In this document: one piece after another, positions 9,160 through 18,528 of the stretch
Layout: every line of letters starts with the position of its first letter
Position numbering within the stretch: position 1 is the first letter of the stretch
Source of the DNA: Clostridia bacterium
Lineage (GTDB): Bacteria > Bacillota > Clostridia > UMGS1883
Length of the DNA: 36,741 nucleotides
Direction of reading: 5' to 3'
Assembly: GCA_017414645.1 (NCBI GenBank)
Contig: JAFQLL010000003.1
Location: 1-36,741 of the forward strand
Translations under genes and position numbers: made by a program
The notes under the pieces: model-generated
Seen by the model: only the letters and a program-made list of their open reading frames with translations
What the model was told of the DNA's origin: nothing
Database searches by the model: none

Positions 9160-9191
9160 TAATTAGAAATTAGTTTAATTACATAAACTGC

Positions 9192-9226
9192 ACACGCGGT
9201 ACGGATATATAGTCCGCACCGCGTGT
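9192..9226 (+). promoter_or_regulatory. First intercistronic hairpin after ytfQ
   Basis: Arms 9192-9205 and 9213-9226 (ACACGCGG / CCGCGTGT outer part) form a 14-bp stem with one mismatch and a 7-nt loop. No U-run follows, so a stabiliser of the upstream mRNA or a partial attenuator is more likely than a strong terminator. Confidence 0.6.
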
Positions 9227-9261
9227 ATTACATTACGGGAAAAGCTTTCCCGTAATGTAAT
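9227..9261 (+). promoter_or_regulatory. Second intercistronic hairpin after ytfQ
   Basis: Directly abuts the first hairpin. Perfect 16-bp arms (ATTACATTACGGGAAA at 9227-9242 and its complement at 9246-9261) with a 3-nt centre and no U-run. It is placed where binding-protein operons often carry a processing or stabilising stem-loop. Confidence 0.65.
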
Positions 9262-9311
9262 GCACAATGTGTAGATAATATTGCTTTAGTATATATAATG
9301 GAGGCGAGAAT

Positions 9312-10829
9312 ATGGGGGAAAAGAAAACTGTTTTAAAAATGCGCGGCATATGTAAGTATTTCCCGGGTGTAAAGGCTTTGCAGAATGTAGACTTTACCCT
9401 GCGCGAGGGCGAAATTCATGCACTCATGGGTGAAAACGGCGCAGGTAAATCAACTCTTATAAAAGTTCTTACGGGTGTTTATCAGAAGGACGAAGGGCAG
9501 ATTTTTATTGGCGATAGTGAGAAACCAATTGTTATCCATTCGCCTCAGGAGGCGCAGAATGCAGGTATAAGCACTGTTTATCAGGAAATTACACTTTGCC
9601 CTAATCTTACTGTTGCGGAAAACATGTACATAGGCAGAACAAAGGGCACAGGCGTAAACTGGAGCAAAATGAATGCCAATGCAAAAAAGCTTCTTGACAG
9701 CTTGCAGATTCCTGCTCAGCCCACTCAGCAGCTTGGCTCCTGTTCAATTGCTGTTCAGCAGATGGTTGCAATTGCCCGTGCAGTTGACATGGAATGTAAG
9801 GTTTTAATTTTGGACGAACCCACTTCCTCTCTTGACGAGCAGGAGGTGCAGAAGCTCTTTACTCTTATGCGCGACTTGAAGGCAAAGGGCGTTGGTATTA
9901 TTTTCGTAACACACTTCCTTGACCAGGTTTACGAGGTGTGCGACACAATAACCGTGCTTCGAGACGGTCAGCTGGTGGACGAATACCCCATAGCTGAGCT
10001 TCCGAGGGTTAAGCTTGTTTCGAAAATGCTCGGTAAAGAGCTGGATGACCTTTCCGATATTAAAAAGCATGACGATGGTGATGGTAAATTACATGAGGGC
10101 ACAGCAGTGCTTGAGGTAAAGCAGCTTAAGCCCACAACGGGTGTTTCACCCTTCGACTTTGAAATATACGAGGGTGAGGTAAACGGCTTTACAGGTCTTC
10201 TCGGCTCGGGTAGAAGCGAATGTGTAAGAGCAATTTTCGGTGCTGATAAAACAAGCGGCGGCGAAGTTTTAGTGGGCGGCAAAAAGGTTAAAATCAATAA
10301 ACCTCTCGATGCAATGAAAAATGGTGTTGGCTATCTTGCAGAGGACAGAAAGCGTGACGGTATTATAGGCGATTTGTCTGTAAGAGAAAATATCATTCTG
10401 GCGCTTCAGGTAATGAAGGGCTTCTTCAGACCCTTCAGCCGTGCCAAGGCAGAAGCCTTTGCTGATGAATACATAAAGCTTTTGCAGATTAAAACAGCAT
10501 CTACAAACACACCCATAAAGTCCCTTTCGGGCGGTAATCAGCAGAAGGTTATTCTTGCACGCTGGTTACTTACAAACCCGTCATATCTCATTCTTGACGA
10601 ACCCACACGAGGTATTGACGTTGGTACAAAGGTTGAAATTCAGAAGCTTGTACTTAAGCTTGCGGACGAAGGTAAGAGTGTTACCTTCATTTCCTCGGAA
10701 ATAGACGAAATGCTCCGCACCTGCTCACGCCTTATTGTTATGCGTGACAGAAAGGTTGTTGGCTCACTTACAGGCGACGAGCTTACACAGAATAATATAA
10801 TGGCTACCATTGCAGGAGGTGACAAGTAA
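9312..10829 (+). CDS. ytfR: Sugar ABC transporter ATPase, YtfR-like
   Basis: A 505-residue double ATPase of the RbsA/MglA/YtfR (CUT2) type, energising the two permeases below. The first half has Walker A GENGAGKST (40-48) and Walker B LILDEPTSSLD; its signature region is degenerate (SCSIAVQQM), as is usual in this class. The second half has a modified P-loop GLLGSGRSE, the signature SLSGGNQQKV and Walker B LILDEPTRGIDVG. The ATG at 9312 follows GGAGGCGAG. It is separated from the binding-protein gene by two strong hairpins, and its stop is 1 nt from the first permease start. Confidence 0.93.
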   Translation: MGEKKTVLKMRGICKYFPGVKALQNVDFTLREGEIHALMGENGAGKSTLIKVLTGVYQKDEGQIFIGDSEKPIVIHSPQEAQNAGISTVYQEITLCPNLTVAENMYIGRTKGTGVNWSKMNANAKKLLDSLQIPAQPTQQLGSCSIAVQQMVAIARAVDMECKVLILDEPTSSLDEQEVQKLFTLMRDLKAKGVGIIFVTHFLDQVYEVCDTITVLRDGQLVDEYPIAELPRVKLVSKMLGKELDDLSDIKKHDDGDGKLHEGTAVLEVKQLKPTTGVSPFDFEIYEGEVNGFTGLLGSGRSECVRAIFGADKTSGGEVLVGGKKVKINKPLDAMKNGVGYLAEDRKRDGIIGDLSVRENIILALQVMKGFFRPFSRAKAEAFADEYIKLLQIKTASTNTPIKSLSGGNQQKVILARWLLTNPSYLILDEPTRGIDVGTKVEIQKLVLKLADEGKSVTFISSEIDEMLRTCSRLIVMRDRKVVGSLTGDELTQNNIMATIAGGDK

Positions 10830-10830
10830 T

Positions 10831-11928
10831 ATGGCAAAGAAGAACAACAAAAAGGGAATAGGCTCAATCTTTGCAGGCTTATTCCGTAATCAGATTTTCA
10901 TTCCACTTGCGGCGCTTCTCATATTGGTTGTCTTTAACCTTATTGCAGACCCAAGCTTCTTTAAAATTACCTTAGGTCAGAACAATGCAGGTGACCCCAT
11001 TCTTTCGGGTAACATTATGACAATTCTCAACAATGCATCTGAATTGGCAATTCTTGCAATAGGCATGACACTGGTAACTGCAGCCTCCGGCGGACAGGAC
11101 ATTTCAGTTGGTGCAACAATTGCCATTGCAGGCAGTGTTATTCTCCGCATTCTTTGCGGTGCAGCAGGCCCCAGACCGGAAACTATGCAGGCACCCATTA
11201 TTGTGGCATTCCTTATTGCTTGTGTTGTAACAATGCTCTTTGGTGCCTTTAACGGTGCACTGGTAGCATATTTTAAAATTCAGCCAATGGTTGCAACCCT
11301 TATTATGTTTACAGCAGGCAGAAGCATTGCGGCATGGATAAACAATAACCAGCTTCCTGTTATAAAGGACGTTTCCTTTGGCTATTTCGGCAACTACATT
11401 CCCGGAATACCCGTTCCGACACCTGTGTTCATAGCAATTTTATGCATGATTATAATTGCCTTGGTGCTTAAATTTACAAACCTTGGCTTGTATGTGCAAT
11501 CTGTTGGTATTAACTCTCACTCAAGCCGTCTTAACGGCTTGAACCCCGAGTTTATTAAGTTCATTACATACGTAATTATGGGGCTTTGTGTGGCAGTTGC
11601 AGGCCTTATAAAGGTAAGCCGAATTTCCACCATTAACTACTCTGTAATTGCGAAAGACATTGAAATGGATGCCATTTTGGCGGTTGCTCTTGGCGGTAAC
11701 GCATTGGGCGGCGGTAAGTTCAGCATGACAGCATCCATCCTTGGTGCTTATGTTATTCAGTTTTTGACAACAACCCTTTACAAGTTCGAGGTGCCCTCTG
11801 ATGCACTTCCTGCATATAAGGCAATTGTTGTAATTATTCTTGTTGTTATGAGCGCTCCTGTGGTGCGTGAAAAGTTTGGTCAGCTCTGGAAGAAAATAGC
11901 ACCCGAAAAAGCGGTAAAGGAGGCGTGA
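10831..11928 (+). CDS. ytfT: Sugar ABC transporter permease, YtfT-like
   Basis: A 365-residue inner-membrane permease of the BPD_transp_2 (ribose/galactose) family with about eight to ten hydrophobic segments. The GMTLVTAASGGQDISVGATIAIAG region is the conserved family core, and GGNALGGGKFSM is the late loop. AGGAGGT at 10814-10820 decides the ATG at 10831; the longer in-frame TTG at 10810 overlaps the ATPase gene and is unlikely. It should form a heterodimer with the next gene product. Confidence 0.93.
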   Translation: MAKKNNKKGIGSIFAGLFRNQIFIPLAALLILVVFNLIADPSFFKITLGQNNAGDPILSGNIMTILNNASELAILAIGMTLVTAASGGQDISVGATIAIAGSVILRILCGAAGPRPETMQAPIIVAFLIACVVTMLFGAFNGALVAYFKIQPMVATLIMFTAGRSIAAWINNNQLPVIKDVSFGYFGNYIPGIPVPTPVFIAILCMIIIALVLKFTNLGLYVQSVGINSHSSRLNGLNPEFIKFITYVIMGLCVAVAGLIKVSRISTINYSVIAKDIEMDAILAVALGGNALGGGKFSMTASILGAYVIQFLTTTLYKFEVPSDALPAYKAIVVIILVVMSAPVVREKFGQLWKKIAPEKAVKEA

Positions 11929-11932
11929 TGGT

Positions 11933-12964
11933 ATGAAGAAAAATAATTCTTTAAAGGGAAAAGTGGGAATATCCGACACCAATTTACTGCTTACAATTAC
12001 CATTGCGGTTTTCCTTCTTATGTATGTGAGCGCTGTTGTTTTCCTTGGCTCGGGCTTTACAAAGCCGCAGACCTTCTTCAACATTCTTAACGACAACGCA
12101 GCTCTTATCATTCTTTCCTGCGGTATGAGCATTGTTATGATAACAGGTGGTATCGATATTTCCGTTGGTACATTGACAGCCCTTGTTTGTATGAGCTGTG
12201 CTGTGCACCTTGACTATAACGGCGGCAACGTTATAACAGCAATGCTTCTTGCATTGGGCATAGGCTTAGCCTTCGGCCTGGTGCAGGGCTATCTTGTTGC
12301 TTACCTTGACATTCAGCCCTTCATAGTGTCCTTAGCAGGTATGTTCTTTGCAAAGGGCATGACAACCATTGTTAACTCAACTCAATTCAACGTTGCCCAC
12401 GAAGGCTTCAAGGCACTTAAGGCAATACGTATTTATGTACCCTTTATGGGCTCTATAAATAAAAAGGGCATATATGTACCGGCTTATGTGGAGCCCGGTG
12501 TTATAGTAGCTCTTTTGGTGGTTGTTATATTGTTTGTAGTTCTTAAGTGGACAAAAACCGGCAGAAACTTCTACGCGGTAGGCGGCAACGTAAACAGTGC
12601 AAACATGCTTGGTATCAATGTAAGACGAACAAAGTTTATTGCACACCTTATGTGTAGCCTCCTGGCAGGTATTGGCGGCTTTGTTTACTTCATGCACGTT
12701 GGCTCGGGCTCAGTTTCCCATGCAGCAGGTGCAGAAATGAACGCAATTGCATCAAGCATTATTGGCGGCACAATGCTTAGTGGCGGTGTTGGTAACATTG
12801 CAGGTACCTTCTTCGGTGTTTTAAGCTTAAGCACCATTAAGAACATAGTATCGTCACTTGGTCTTGACGAAGCATGGTGGACAAATATTACAGTTGCGGC
12901 AATGATATGTCTGTTCCTGTTAATTCAGTCGCTTGTGCTTTTGAGAAAGAATAAGAAAAAGTAA
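11933..12964 (+). CDS. yjfF: Sugar ABC transporter permease, YjfF-like
   Basis: A 343-residue second permease of the same family. GMSIVMITGGIDISVGTL is the conserved core; a late loop reads SSIIGGTMLSGGVGN. It starts 4 nt after the first permease stop, with AAAGGAGG lying inside the end of that gene. Presence of two different permeases, rather than one homodimeric permease, is a feature of YtfT/YjfF and argues for the galactofuranose-type system. Last gene of the operon. Confidence 0.92.
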   Translation: MKKNNSLKGKVGISDTNLLLTITIAVFLLMYVSAVVFLGSGFTKPQTFFNILNDNAALIILSCGMSIVMITGGIDISVGTLTALVCMSCAVHLDYNGGNVITAMLLALGIGLAFGLVQGYLVAYLDIQPFIVSLAGMFFAKGMTTIVNSTQFNVAHEGFKALKAIRIYVPFMGSINKKGIYVPAYVEPGVIVALLVVVILFVVLKWTKTGRNFYAVGGNVNSANMLGINVRRTKFIAHLMCSLLAGIGGFVYFMHVGSGSVSHAAGAEMNAIASSIIGGTMLSGGVGNIAGTFFGVLSLSTIKNIVSSLGLDEAWWTNITVAAMICLFLLIQSLVLLRKNKKK

Positions 12965-12992
12965 AAAAGCTTTTTCAATGCTTCAACCCCCT

Positions 12993-13015
12993 CGTTCCCC
13001 CAGTCTTGGGGGACG
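12993..13015 (+). terminator. C/G-rich hairpin after yjfF
   Basis: CGTTCCCCCA and TGGGGGACG pair around a GTCT loop with one bulged T. Flanking copies of AAAGCTTTT (about 12966 and 13022) can pair outside it. Probable first stop signal of the importer operon. Confidence 0.45.
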
Positions 13016-13096
13016 AAAAGGAAAGCTTTTATTTTACAAGCAAATATGCGCACATTCTGCGCGCAATTTCCTATGTAATAAAAAAACAGACAAACA

Positions 13097-13128
13097 AAAA
13101 CTCCGACAGGAAAACCTGTCGGAGTTTT
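13097..13128. terminator. Bidirectional terminator between yjfF and dapB
   Basis: Perfect 10-bp stem CTCCGACAGG/CCTGTCGGAG with an AAAA loop, flanked by AAAAA on the left and TTTT on the right, so it works for both converging transcripts. Confidence 0.85.
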
Positions 13129-13138
13129 ATTATGAAAA

Positions 13139-13897
13139 TTATTTGGATTGAATCAAGTCGTTCATGTCGTACATGCCCTTTTGTTTGCCCACCATGAACT
13201 TTGCTGCGGCAATTGCACCTTCAGCAAATACATCGCGGGAGAGGGCGGTGTGCTTTAATTCGATTATTTCGTCATTGCCTGCGAAAATAACTGTATGCTC
13301 ACCAACGATTGTGCCACCGCGGATTGCGTGAATGCCGATTTCTCTCTTTTCACGCTTTTTGCGCACGCTGTGACGGTCGTACACATATTCCTTCTTTTCC
13401 TTGCAGGCATCGTTTATTGCATCGGCAATGTAGAGCGCTGTGCCGCTAGGTGCATCAAGCTTGCGGTTATGATGTGCTTCAACAATTTCAATGTCGAAAT
13501 TGTCTTCCAAAACGTTTGTAGCCTTTTTTGCAAGGTCAATTATTACATTTACACCCAGGCTCATGTTTGCAGAAAAGAACACGGCAGTATCCTGTGCCTT
13601 TGCTGCCATGAATGCTTTCTGCTCAGGAGAAAGACCTGTTGTGCATACAACAACGGGAATTTTGTTTTCCGCAGCGTAGGTCATTGTGGGAATGAGACAG
13701 GAAGGGTGTGAAAAGTCGATAATAACGTCGGCTTTAACATTTACCTTATCGGGAGAAGGGAAAACAGGGAAGGAAAGAGTACCGTCGTCAACTATGTCAA
13801 TACCGCCTACAATTTCGCATGTGTCGTCTGCTGAAACCAGTGCACCTATTACTCTGCCCATTTTGCCTGAGCAACCCGAAAGAAGAATTTTTGTCAT
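13139..13897 (-). CDS. dapB: 4-hydroxy-tetrahydrodipicolinate reductase
   Basis: A 252-residue cytosolic enzyme reducing 4-hydroxy-tetrahydrodipicolinate to tetrahydrodipicolinate with NAD(P)H in the lysine/diaminopimelate pathway. The N-terminus shows the dinucleotide loop GCSGKMGR; the family hallmark EAHHNRKLDAPSGTA carries catalytic His and Lys. An in-frame ATG nine bases upstream (13906) touches the AAAGGA site directly, so the ATG at 13897, at normal spacing, is preferred. Third gene of asd-dapA-dapB, with a hairpin in the gap before it. Confidence 0.95.
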   Translation of the reverse strand: MTKILLSGCSGKMGRVIGALVSADDTCEIVGGIDIVDDGTLSFPVFPSPDKVNVKADVIIDFSHPSCLIPTMTYAAENKIPVVVCTTGLSPEQKAFMAAKAQDTAVFFSANMSLGVNVIIDLAKKATNVLEDNFDIEIVEAHHNRKLDAPSGTALYIADAINDACKEKKEYVYDRHSVRKKREKREIGIHAIRGGTIVGEHTVIFAGNDEIIELKHTALSRDVFAEGAIAAAKFMVGKQKGMYDMNDLIQSK

Positions 13898-13920
13898 TTG
13901 TAACATTCCTTTCTATGAGA

Positions 13921-13949
13921 AAAGACAGACAGAATAACTGTCTGTCTTT
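13921..13949 (-). terminator. Hairpin between dapA and dapB
   Basis: Perfect 12-bp stem AAAGACAGACAG/CTGTCTGTCTTT with a 5-nt loop, followed on the minus strand by TTTTC. It sits just after dapA and before the dapB ribosome binding site, so it would attenuate dapB relative to dapA; read-through must supply dapB unless it has its own promoter. Confidence 0.6.
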
Positions 13950-13955
13950 CGTTTT

Positions 13956-14846
13956 TTAAAGAATACCGTAATTTTTCATTGCGCTCTTTAAAACTTCAAG
14001 ATTCTTATCTGAAATTTCGTAAAGAGGCATGCGGAGTGTTCCGGGGCAAAGACCCATAAGCTCACAGGCTTTCTTAACGGGAATGGGGTTTGTTTCACAG
14101 AAAAGTGCATCAATAAGCTCAATTGCTTCTAACTGAAGCTTACGGGCTGTAACAATGTCACCATTCATGAAGGACGCCATCATGTCGTGTGTCTTACGGG
14201 GAGCAACGTTAGCGAGAACAGAAATTGTACCAACACCGCCAAGGGAAAGGATGGGAACGTTCTGGTCGTCGTTACCGGAATAAATGTCGATTGTGTCGCC
14301 AACAAGACTTGCAAGCTTTGCTACCTGAGAAAGGTTGCCACTTGCTTCCTTAATACCCACAATGTTTTCATGCTTGCTAAGCTCTGCCATTGTTTCGGGA
14401 AGCACATTGAGACCTGTTCTGCCGGGCACATTATAAACAATCATGGGGCAGTCGGAAGCAGAAGCCATAGCCTCGAAATGCTTTATAAGACCGCGCTGAC
14501 TTGTTTTGTTGTAGTAGGGTGTAACAGTTAAAAGCCCGTCTGCACCAAGAGCCGCTGCCTCGCGGCAAAGTGCAACGCCATGGCGTGTATCGTTACTGCC
14601 TGTGCCTGCAACCACAGGAATTCTGCCGTCAACCTTTTTTACAACATATTCAATAACGCTTAAATGCTCTTTATCGTTAAGTGTTGCAGATTCACCTGTT
14701 GTACCGCAAGCGATAATTGCGTCGGTACCGTTCTCAATCTGAAATTCAACTAAAGACCCTAAAGTATCGAAGTCAATGGAATGGTCGTCGTTGAAGGGTG
14801 TTACGAGAGCAACACCTGAACCTGTGAAGATAGGGTTTTGTGTCAT
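13956..14846 (-). CDS. dapA: 4-hydroxy-tetrahydrodipicolinate synthase
   Basis: A 296-residue TIM-barrel aldolase condensing pyruvate with aspartate semialdehyde, the committed step to lysine and meso-diaminopimelate. Visible landmarks are CGTTGES (48-54), the Tyr138 in IVYNVPGRTG and the Schiff-base Lys166 in IVGIKEASG. The ATG has AAGGAG 10 nt upstream. It lies 24 nt after asd on the same transcript. No visible leader riboswitch controls it. Confidence 0.96.
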   Translation of the reverse strand: MTQNPIFTGSGVALVTPFNDDHSIDFDTLGSLVEFQIENGTDAIIACGTTGESATLNDKEHLSVIEYVVKKVDGRIPVVAGTGSNDTRHGVALCREAAALGADGLLTVTPYYNKTSQRGLIKHFEAMASASDCPMIVYNVPGRTGLNVLPETMAELSKHENIVGIKEASGNLSQVAKLASLVGDTIDIYSGNDDQNVPILSLGGVGTISVLANVAPRKTHDMMASFMNGDIVTARKLQLEAIELIDALFCETNPIPVKKACELMGLCPGTLRMPLYEISDKNLEVLKSAMKNYGIL

Positions 14847-14870
14847 ATCAAGTCGGCTCCTTTATAAATT

Positions 14871-15869
14871 TTAGTTCATGTATTCAATAAGCTTTTCTGC
14901 GATCTGAACAGCGTTTGCTGCTGCACCCTTTCTGATGTTGTCGGCAACAACCCAAAGGTTTACACCGTTTTCAACGCTTTCGTCGCGGCGAATTCTGCCA
15001 ACGTAGGTTTCGTCTGTGCCTGCAGCTGTGATTGCCATGGGGTATACATTGTTTGCTGTATCATCCTGAACAATAAGGCCGGGAGCTGCTGCAAGAGTTG
15101 CCTTAAGCTCGTCAAGGTCGAAGCTGTTTTCAAACTCAACATTGATAGATTCGCTGTGACCATTAAACACGGGAACACGAACAGTTGTAGCTGTAATTCT
15201 CATGTCGGGTTTGCCAAGAATCTTTCTTGTTTCCTTAATCATCTTTTCTTCTTCCTTAGTGTAGCCATTGGGAAGGAAAACGTCAATGTGAGGAATGCAG
15301 TTGCCTGCAATGGGGTGGGGGAACTTTGTGGGTGCTTCACCCTGTAAGCCCTTCTCAAGATCGTTCCAGCCGCCTACACCTGCACCGGAAACTGCCTGGT
15401 ATGTGGAATATACAACTCTCTTGATTTTGTACTTATCGTCAAGAGGCTTCAGGGCAACCATAGCCTGGATAGTGGAGCAGTTGGGGTTAGCAATAATACC
15501 CTTGTTCCACTTAATGTCTTCGGGGTTAACCTCGGGAACAACCAGAGGAACTTCGTCGTTCATTCTCCATGCGGAGGAATTGTCTATAACTACGCAGCCC
15601 TTGCTTGCAGCGATGGGGGCAAACTTTTCAGAAGTAGAACCGCCTGCGGAGAAGAGAGCAATGTCGATACCGCGGTCAAAGCTTGTTTCTGTGAGCTCTT
15701 CGATCACATATTCCTTACCCATGAACTCTACCTTGCTGCCGGCACTTTTCTTGGAAGCAAAGAGATAATATGTATCAACGGGAAGCTTCTTTTCTTCGAG
15801 AACCTTAAGGAAAGTTCTGCCAACCATGCCTGTTGCACCAACAACAGCTACTGTCAATTTCTTGTTCAT
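14871..15869 (-). CDS. asd: Aspartate-semialdehyde dehydrogenase
   Basis: A 332-residue NADPH-dependent enzyme converting aspartyl phosphate to aspartate semialdehyde. It has the nucleotide-binding loop GATGMVGR (11-18), catalytic Cys131 in ANPNCSTIQ and a late GHSES histidine. The open frame runs 27 codons further upstream, but that extension is Phe/Ile-rich and overlaps the leader; the MNKKLTVAVVGATG start at 15869, with AAGG 12 nt before it, matches family N-termini. First gene of asd-dapA-dapB. Confidence 0.95.
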   Translation of the reverse strand: MNKKLTVAVVGATGMVGRTFLKVLEEKKLPVDTYYLFASKKSAGSKVEFMGKEYVIEELTETSFDRGIDIALFSAGGSTSEKFAPIAASKGCVVIDNSSAWRMNDEVPLVVPEVNPEDIKWNKGIIANPNCSTIQAMVALKPLDDKYKIKRVVYSTYQAVSGAGVGGWNDLEKGLQGEAPTKFPHPIAGNCIPHIDVFLPNGYTKEEEKMIKETRKILGKPDMRITATTVRVPVFNGHSESINVEFENSFDLDELKATLAAAPGLIVQDDTANNVYPMAITAAGTDETYVGRIRRDESVENGVNLWVVADNIRKGAAANAVQIAEKLIEYMN

Positions 15870-15940
15870 TTCTAACACGACCTTACTAAAATAGATTTGT
15901 TGCATAAAGGTTAATATAAAAGCAAAAAAACCTTTAATAT

Positions 15941-15969
15941 ATAATATCACCCAACGGTTTTAATGTCAA
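15941..15969 (-). promoter_or_regulatory. Promoter of asd-dapA-dapB
   Basis: On the minus strand, TTGACA (15969-15964), 17-nt spacer, TATTAT (15946-15941). The roughly 65-nt leader has only a weak AAAGGTT/AACCTTT pairing, far too small for a lysine riboswitch or T-box. Confidence 0.75.
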
Positions 15970-16071
15970 ATAAATTTTATAAAATAGGGGTGGATATTTT
16001 GTACGATATATGTTATAGTATATACGTGGTTTTATGGCAAAATTCCACAAAAGTTTGAAAGGATGACAATA

Positions 16072-17499
16072 ATGAAAAAAATTAAGGTGCTTTTTATTAT
16101 ATGCCTTATATTTTTATCTGTTCATGTGGGGGTTAATGCGGCAGAATATAAAGACGTATTGCGGGTAGGGCTCAGCTATGGTAACTCGGCTAAAGCTCAG
16201 GCAAACTTTTCCTCGTCGGCAGATATAAACGTTTACGATGTGAACACTGAGGAATATATTACAACAATTGCTGCCAACACAAAAGTTACCCTCAATGCAA
16301 CTGATGCTGTGGTACAGTGCGGTTATTATGAAAGCAGTACAAATGTGGTCAGGCTGGAAAGCAACGGCACAATTTTTTATAATGGTAAGGAATATCGAGG
16401 CTCTTTTGAGGTAAGGAATAACGGTGATTTACTTAGGGTTATAAACATTGTTAATATGGATGATTATCTTGCAAGCCTTCTTGGTAAAGAAATGAGCCCT
16501 TCATGGCCCATTGAGGCATTGAAGGCGCAGGCAGTTTGCGCGCGTAATTTTGCTGTTGCAAGTTCGGGCAAGCATGCCTCCTACGGCTTTGATGTGTGCG
16601 CCACACAGGACTGTCAGGTTTATGGTGGTGTTTCCTCTGAGGCAGAGTCCACACGCCGTGCCGTGAAGGAAACCAAAGGCGTTACAGTTACATACGAGGG
16701 TAAGGTAGTTCAGCTTTATTATTTTTCCTGTGATGGTGGCTACACCGAAAACAGCGAGGATGTGTGGGTAAGTGCTTTGGGCTATCTTCGCGGCAAGAAA
16801 GACATTTACGAAAACCCTGAATATGCAACACTTTACAACTGGAAAAAAACCTTTACAAAAAAACAGATTGAAGACATTCTTGCAAAGAAGGGGAAGAGCG
16901 TTGGCGAGCTTTTAAACGTTGTTATTGAAGAAAAAAGCGAAAACAACGGCGTTCTTAAGCTTACCTTTATCGGAACTGACGGGAAAACCAGCATAACAAA
17001 GTCCACTGTGAGAAGCTATTTCAGCCTTAACAGCAATACCTTTACCATTGAAAGGCATATAAATGAGCAGACAGAGGAGCCATCCAATGCATCTTGGATA
17101 ACAGTTCTTACGGGAAGCGGTATACAGCAAATTGAAAAGCCGACCTACGTGCTTTCAGCAGACGGTCTTTGCGAAATTACCTACGATGAGGAAGAAGAGG
17201 AGGAAGAGAACGGAATAAGCTACGATTCCTACACTTTCAACGGTCATGGCTATGGTCATCTGGTTGGTATGAGCCAATGGGGCGCATACTCCATGGCGAA
17301 GGAAGGCTTTAATTATAAAGACATTCTTAACTTCTACTTTACAGATATTGAAATTGTTGAAAATGCTGTAACGGAAGAAGAAAAAACAGAAGCTGAAACA
17401 ATGACCTACGAGCCTCAGACTAATGAAGCAGTAACTGAAATTGAAACCGAAGAAAACGAAATTTCCGACAACATACAGTGGAGTGATACAGGACTATGA
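16072..17499 (+). CDS. SpoIID/LytB domain secreted protein
   Basis: A 475-residue exported protein: N-terminal signal peptide (about 1-24, ending VNAAE), a SpoIID/LytB region with [16 protein letters not shown] and NFAVAS, and the hallmark [15 protein letters not shown] near residue 390-405. SpoIID is a lytic transglycosylase that cleaves denuded glycan strands during forespore engulfment; paralogues act in wall remodelling. Anomalies are a long insertion (about 300-390) with a run of Glu residues and a C-terminal tail of about 50 acidic, Thr/Glu-rich residues. The ATG at 16072 is preferred over 16063, which overlaps AAAGGA. It overlaps queA by 4 nt. Confidence 0.88.
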   Translation: MKKIKVLFIICLIFLSVHVGVNAAEYKDVLRVGLSYGNSAKAQANFSSSADINVYDVNTEEYITTIAANTKVTLNATDAVVQCGYYESSTNVVRLESNGTIFYNGKEYRGSFEVRNNGDLLRVINIVNMDDYLASLLGKEMSPSWPIEALKAQAVCARNFAVASSGKHASYGFDVCATQDCQVYGGVSSEAESTRRAVKETKGVTVTYEGKVVQLYYFSCDGGYTENSEDVWVSALGYLRGKKDIYENPEYATLYNWKKTFTKKQIEDILAKKGKSVGELLNVVIEEKSENNGVLKLTFIGTDGKTSITKSTVRSYFSLNSNTFTIERHINEQTEEPSNASWITVLTGSGIQQIEKPTYVLSADGLCEITYDEEEEEEENGISYDSYTFNGHGYGHLVGMSQWGAYSMAKEGFNYKDILNFYFTDIEIVENAVTEEEKTEAETMTYEPQTNEAVTEIETEENEISDNIQWSDTGL

Positions 17500-18518
17500 A
17501 CACAGAAGAATTTGACTACTATTTGCCCGAGGAGCTTATTGCGCAGCACCCTTTAGAAGACCGCGCGGCTGCAAGGTTTATGACAATTGATAAAGAGACA
17601 GGTGCTGTAGGGCATGATTATTTCTATAATGTAAAAAACTATCTTAAGAAGGGCGACTGCCTTGTTTTAAACGACACACGTGTTATCCCTGCCCGCCTTT
17701 ACGGTGTTAAAGAGGGCACGGGTGCCGCTATGGAGTTTTTGCTTTTAACAAGAAGAAGCACTAACGAATGGGAGGTTATCCTTAAGCCGGGACGAAGGGC
17801 CAAGGAAGGCGTGAGAGTTATTTTTGGCGAAGGAAAGCTTGTTGCCGAAATTAAAGAGGTCCTTGATAACGGCAACCGAGTTGTGGAGTTTTTCTACGAA
17901 GGGCTTTTTGAAAATGTGCTGGATGAACTGGGCGAAATGCCCCTGCCGCCGTACATTACAGCCAAATTAGAGGACAAGGAAATGTACCAGACGGTGTATT
18001 CCAAAAATGAGGGCAGTGCAGCAGCACCCACAGCAGGGCTTCACTTTACCCCCGAGCTTTTGAAGGAAATTGAAGACATGGGCGTGAAGCTGGCGTTTCT
18101 TACCTTACATGTGGGCTTAGGTACCTTCCGCCCCGTTAAGGTTGACAATGTTGAAGAGCATAAAATGCATTCGGAATATTATGTTGTGAGTGAAGAATGT
18201 GCAAAAATTGTTAACGACACAATCGACAAAGGCGGCAGGGTAATATGCATAGGCACAACAAGCTGCAGAACAGTTGAAAGTGCCGCTGAAAACGGCAGGC
18301 TGGTTGCAAAGAGCGGATGGACAGATATATTTATCTATCCCGGCTATAAGTTCAAAATTACAAACGCACTCATAACAAATTTCCATTTGCCCAAGTCAAC
18401 CCTTATTATGCTTGTAAGTGCCCTTTCCAGTAAGGAAAAAATACTTAATGCATATGACATTGCGGTTAAAGAAAAATACCGTTTCTTCTCATTTGGCGAT
18501 TGTATGATTATAAGTTAA
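17496..18518 (+). CDS. queA: S-adenosylmethionine:tRNA ribosyltransferase-isomerase
   Basis: A 340-residue cytosolic enzyme that transfers the ribosyl part of SAM to preQ1-modified tRNA, forming epoxyqueuosine. The N-terminal [18 protein letters not shown] and later [13 protein letters not shown] and [10 protein letters not shown] are strongly conserved family motifs. Length is normal. Its ATG overlaps the SpoIID-family stop as ATGA, indicating translational coupling, and tgt follows after 10 nt. Confidence 0.96.
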   Translation: MNTEEFDYYLPEELIAQHPLEDRAAARFMTIDKETGAVGHDYFYNVKNYLKKGDCLVLNDTRVIPARLYGVKEGTGAAMEFLLLTRRSTNEWEVILKPGRRAKEGVRVIFGEGKLVAEIKEVLDNGNRVVEFFYEGLFENVLDELGEMPLPPYITAKLEDKEMYQTVYSKNEGSAAAPTAGLHFTPELLKEIEDMGVKLAFLTLHVGLGTFRPVKVDNVEEHKMHSEYYVVSEECAKIVNDTIDKGGRVICIGTTSCRTVESAAENGRLVAKSGWTDIFIYPGYKFKITNALITNFHLPKSTLIMLVSALSSKEKILNAYDIAVKEKYRFFSFGDCMIIS

Positions 18519-18528
18519 GGAGAAATCT

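Noticed and set aside
15870-15969. Lysine riboswitch or T-box in the asd leader
   Set aside because: The leader is only about 65 nt and has one weak stem; both element types need roughly 170 nt or more with conserved cores, which are absent.
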